A program made the translations under genes and the position numbers. DNA of 64,000 nt. Source: Halodesulfovibrio marinisediminis DSM 17456 (GTDB taxonomy: Bacteria; Desulfobacterota; Desulfovibrionia; Desulfovibrionales; Desulfovibrionaceae). The number at the start of each line of letters is the position of its first letter. Positions within the stretch are counted from its first letter, which is position 1. This document shows positions 62,522-64,000 of the stretch, one piece after another. The notes under the pieces were generated by a model that was not told the DNA's origin, searched no databases, and saw only the letters and a program-made list of their open reading frames with translations. The stretch is from the NCBI RefSeq assembly GCF_900129975.1, contig NZ_FSRG01000003.1, positions 608,997 to 672,996 of the forward strand, given 5' to 3'.

Positions 62522-63577
62522 ATGAATACAACCGCTTGTTATGAAAGAATTTTGGGCATTATTTGCAGTGTCTTTGATGCATACTCTGCTGTGCTGATTA
62601 TGCCGGATCGTTCCGGTAGTCACTTTTCTGTGGCCAGCAGTTTTAGCCTTGGTGACATGGTGAATAAAGACGAGACCTTTACTGCCGGAACAGGAAAGGG
62701 GCTGGTTGGGTGGATCATTAGCAATGAAGCACCGATGCTGGTTAACGACTTTGACACCAGACAGTATTACCTTGGCTACTATGCTCAGAATGAAGAGACA
62801 AAAATTAAAGCCTTTATGGGGGTGCCGCTTAAAAACGGTGCCGGCGTGTTGTGTTTAGACAGTAAGCGACAGTATTCCTTTTCAAGTAAAGATCAAAAAA
62901 TTCTGCAACTGTTCGGGGATCTCGTATATGAAGTGCACTCCCGTTCTTTTGTTGTAGAAGAACAAGTAAACTTATCGCAGCAGTACCATTGTTTGCAGGT
63001 TATTTATTCCTTACGAAAGCATTTGAAAAAGTGGGATTCTTTTTTATCTAAGTTTCTCGTTCTTCTTTCAGAAACCTCTCGTTTTGAATATTGCAGCCTT
63101 GCAACAAGGGATGAGGGCGGTCAAAATTATCATATTGAGGGTGAAAACTATCAACTGCTACAAGGTGAAGTGGAAGAAATTCCATATGGTAGCGGTTTGG
63201 TAGGCTGGGTGTTTAAAAATAGTACCCCTTTTTTTGTTGAAGGTGGTAAGGCTGCAAGTCAAACTTCTCCATTATATGGAAAGCAAAAGGGTGTGCCGCA
63301 ATTTGTCAGTGTTATTTGTATTCCGCTGGAAATTGGTGGTATGACTCGTGGGGTTTTAACCCTTGCGAGTGAAAGCTCTAAAGTTATTCCAGAAGAGCTT
63401 AAGACATTTTGTCAGATGGCTTCAGAGCATCTTTCCTTATTTTTGGAGAATTTGTATTTACGCAGCAAGCTGTACGAAGCGCATCGACAGGTGGATGACC
63501 TGCAACGCGCAGCAGCTTACGAACATGAAAATGAAGAACTGTTTTCATTTTCATCTAAGACCCAAGAGAGCGAATAA
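62522..63577 (+). CDS. Double-GAF-domain protein upstream of mreB
   Basis: A 351-residue cytosolic protein. The first GAF domain covers residues 1-150 (AVLIMPDRSGSHFSVASSFSLGD..., GTGKGLVGWIISNEAPMLVND), the second 165-320 (YCSLATRDEGGQNYHIEG..., YGSGLVGWVFKNSTPFFVEGG, VCIPLEIGGMTRGVLTLAS). A short coiled tail follows. The ligand is not evident. Its stop codon abuts the mreB ATG (TAAATG), so the two are translationally coupled and it may link a signal to cell shape. ATG 62522 has only a weak ribosome site. Confidence 0.82.
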   Translation: MNTTACYERILGIICSVFDAYSAVLIMPDRSGSHFSVASSFSLGDMVNKDETFTAGTGKGLVGWIISNEAPMLVNDFDTRQYYLGYYAQNEETKIKAFMGVPLKNGAGVLCLDSKRQYSFSSKDQKILQLFGDLVYEVHSRSFVVEEQVNLSQQYHCLQVIYSLRKHLKKWDSFLSKFLVLLSETSRFEYCSLATRDEGGQNYHIEGENYQLLQGEVEEIPYGSGLVGWVFKNSTPFFVEGGKAASQTSPLYGKQKGVPQFVSVICIPLEIGGMTRGVLTLASESSKVIPEELKTFCQMASEHLSLFLENLYLRSKLYEAHRQVDDLQRAAAYEHENEELFSFSSKTQESE

Positions 63578-64000
63578 ATGCTAGGAAAACTCTTGAGCAT
63601 GTTCGGGAAAGATCTGGCCATGGATCTTGGAACTGCTAATACGCTTCTATATACTAAAAAAGACGGGATAGTGCTTAACGAGCCGTCAGTTGTTGCGATT
63701 GATGTCGAACGCAACAGTGTTCTCGCAGTCGGGCGTGAAGCGAAAGAATTTCTTGGTCGTACTCCTCAGCGTATTCGTGCAATCCGTCCTATGAAGGATG
63801 GGGTGATTGCGGATTTTGAGGTTACCAAGCAAATGATTTCATATTTTATTAAAAAGGTTATTACAGGCTTCAGTCTGGTAAAGCCTAATATTGTTATCTG
63901 TGTGCCTACCGGTATTACTCAGGTTGAAAAGCGTGCAGTAATTGAATCTGCTCAGCAGGCAGGTGCACGAGATGTCAAACTTGTTGAAGAGCCTATGGCA
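63578..64000 (+). CDS. mreB: Rod shape-determining protein MreB, N-terminal part (window edge)
   Basis: MreB is the bacterial actin that guides cell-wall elongation. The visible 141 codons read [30 protein letters not shown], the phosphate-1 loop, then [22 protein letters not shown] and [25 protein letters not shown], all typical. The frame is open to the window edge; about 200 residues lie beyond. The ATG is directly after the GAF gene stop. Confidence 0.97.
   Translation, partial: MLGKLLSMFGKDLAMDLGTANTLLYTKKDGIVLNEPSVVAIDVERNSVLAVGREAKEFLGRTPQRIRAIRPMKDGVIADFEVTKQMISYFIKKVITGFSLVKPNIVICVPTGITQVEKRAVIESAQQAGARDVKLVEEPMA

Noticed and set aside
1-64000. CRISPR array, insertion sequence or prophage
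   Set aside because: No regularly spaced repeats, transposase, integrase or phage structural gene was found by eye.

Overview
This window looks like a stretch of chromosome from a marine, moderately AT-rich sulfate-reducing bacterium of the Desulfovibrio group, perhaps Halodesulfovibrio-like. The evidence is a periplasmic [NiFe] hydrogenase operon close to a selenocysteine-containing [NiFeSe] hydrogenase operon, an adenylate kinase with the Cys/His/Cys/Cys metal-binding LID described for Desulfovibrio, a siroheme-type tetrapyrrole gene set (hemA, a CcsA/HemX protein, a precorrin-2 dehydrogenase), and an sulfide:quinone reductase-like flavoprotein paired with a DUF1641 protein. The species is an inference. 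No insertion sequence, prophage, CRISPR array or rRNA was seen.

Layout. 1-3122: pdxJ (cut by the left edge), ugd, a small unknown gene and cheW. 3244-14087: a long plus-strand housekeeping run, mfd, two SurA/parvulin-type chaperones, a rodZ-like gene, recO, glyQ, glyS and rpsT, ending at a clean terminator. 14373-17262: the trkA-trkH potassium uptake pair. 17586-22637: a minus-strand run in transcription order precorrin-2 dehydrogenase, ccsA-like, hemA, an unknown gene, tilS, adk. 22828-25116: a two-gene glycosyltransferase unit. 25137-28591: ispDF, the RNase P RNA gene, a zinc-ribbon coiled-coil gene and a Nif3 gene. 28967-33304: a small Trp-rich protein, DUF1641 protein plus SQR-like flavoprotein, two Rrf2 regulators with palindromic DNA around them, and a tRNA with CAT anticodon. 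33497-40269: cheZ, a possible PilZ protein, a NIL-ferredoxin, ybgF/cpoB, a small membrane protein, lspA and ileS.

40443-49973 is the most distinctive part. The [NiFe] hydrogenase operon (small subunit, large subunit, maturation protease, hypC) and the [NiFeSe] operon (small subunit, Sec-containing large subunit, maturation protease) lie on the same strand. Between them sits a two-gene unit resembling a type III secretion chaperone (CesT family) and a 416-residue protein of unknown family that may be its effector cargo. The [NiFeSe] large subunit reads through an in-frame TGA (Sec, residue 493) and really ends at 47432. Upstream of this operon an intergenic region holds a promoter-like sequence and an intrinsic terminator about 210 nt apart, a candidate small RNA.

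50610-64000: a 56-residue unknown gene, a glutamyl-Q tRNA(Asp) synthetase-like gene, a TetR regulator, a divergent PlsC-type acyltransferase, ettA, a BON-domain lipoprotein, rarA, rsmE, gcvT, a large uncharacterised protein, a double-GAF protein, and mreB cut by the right edge.
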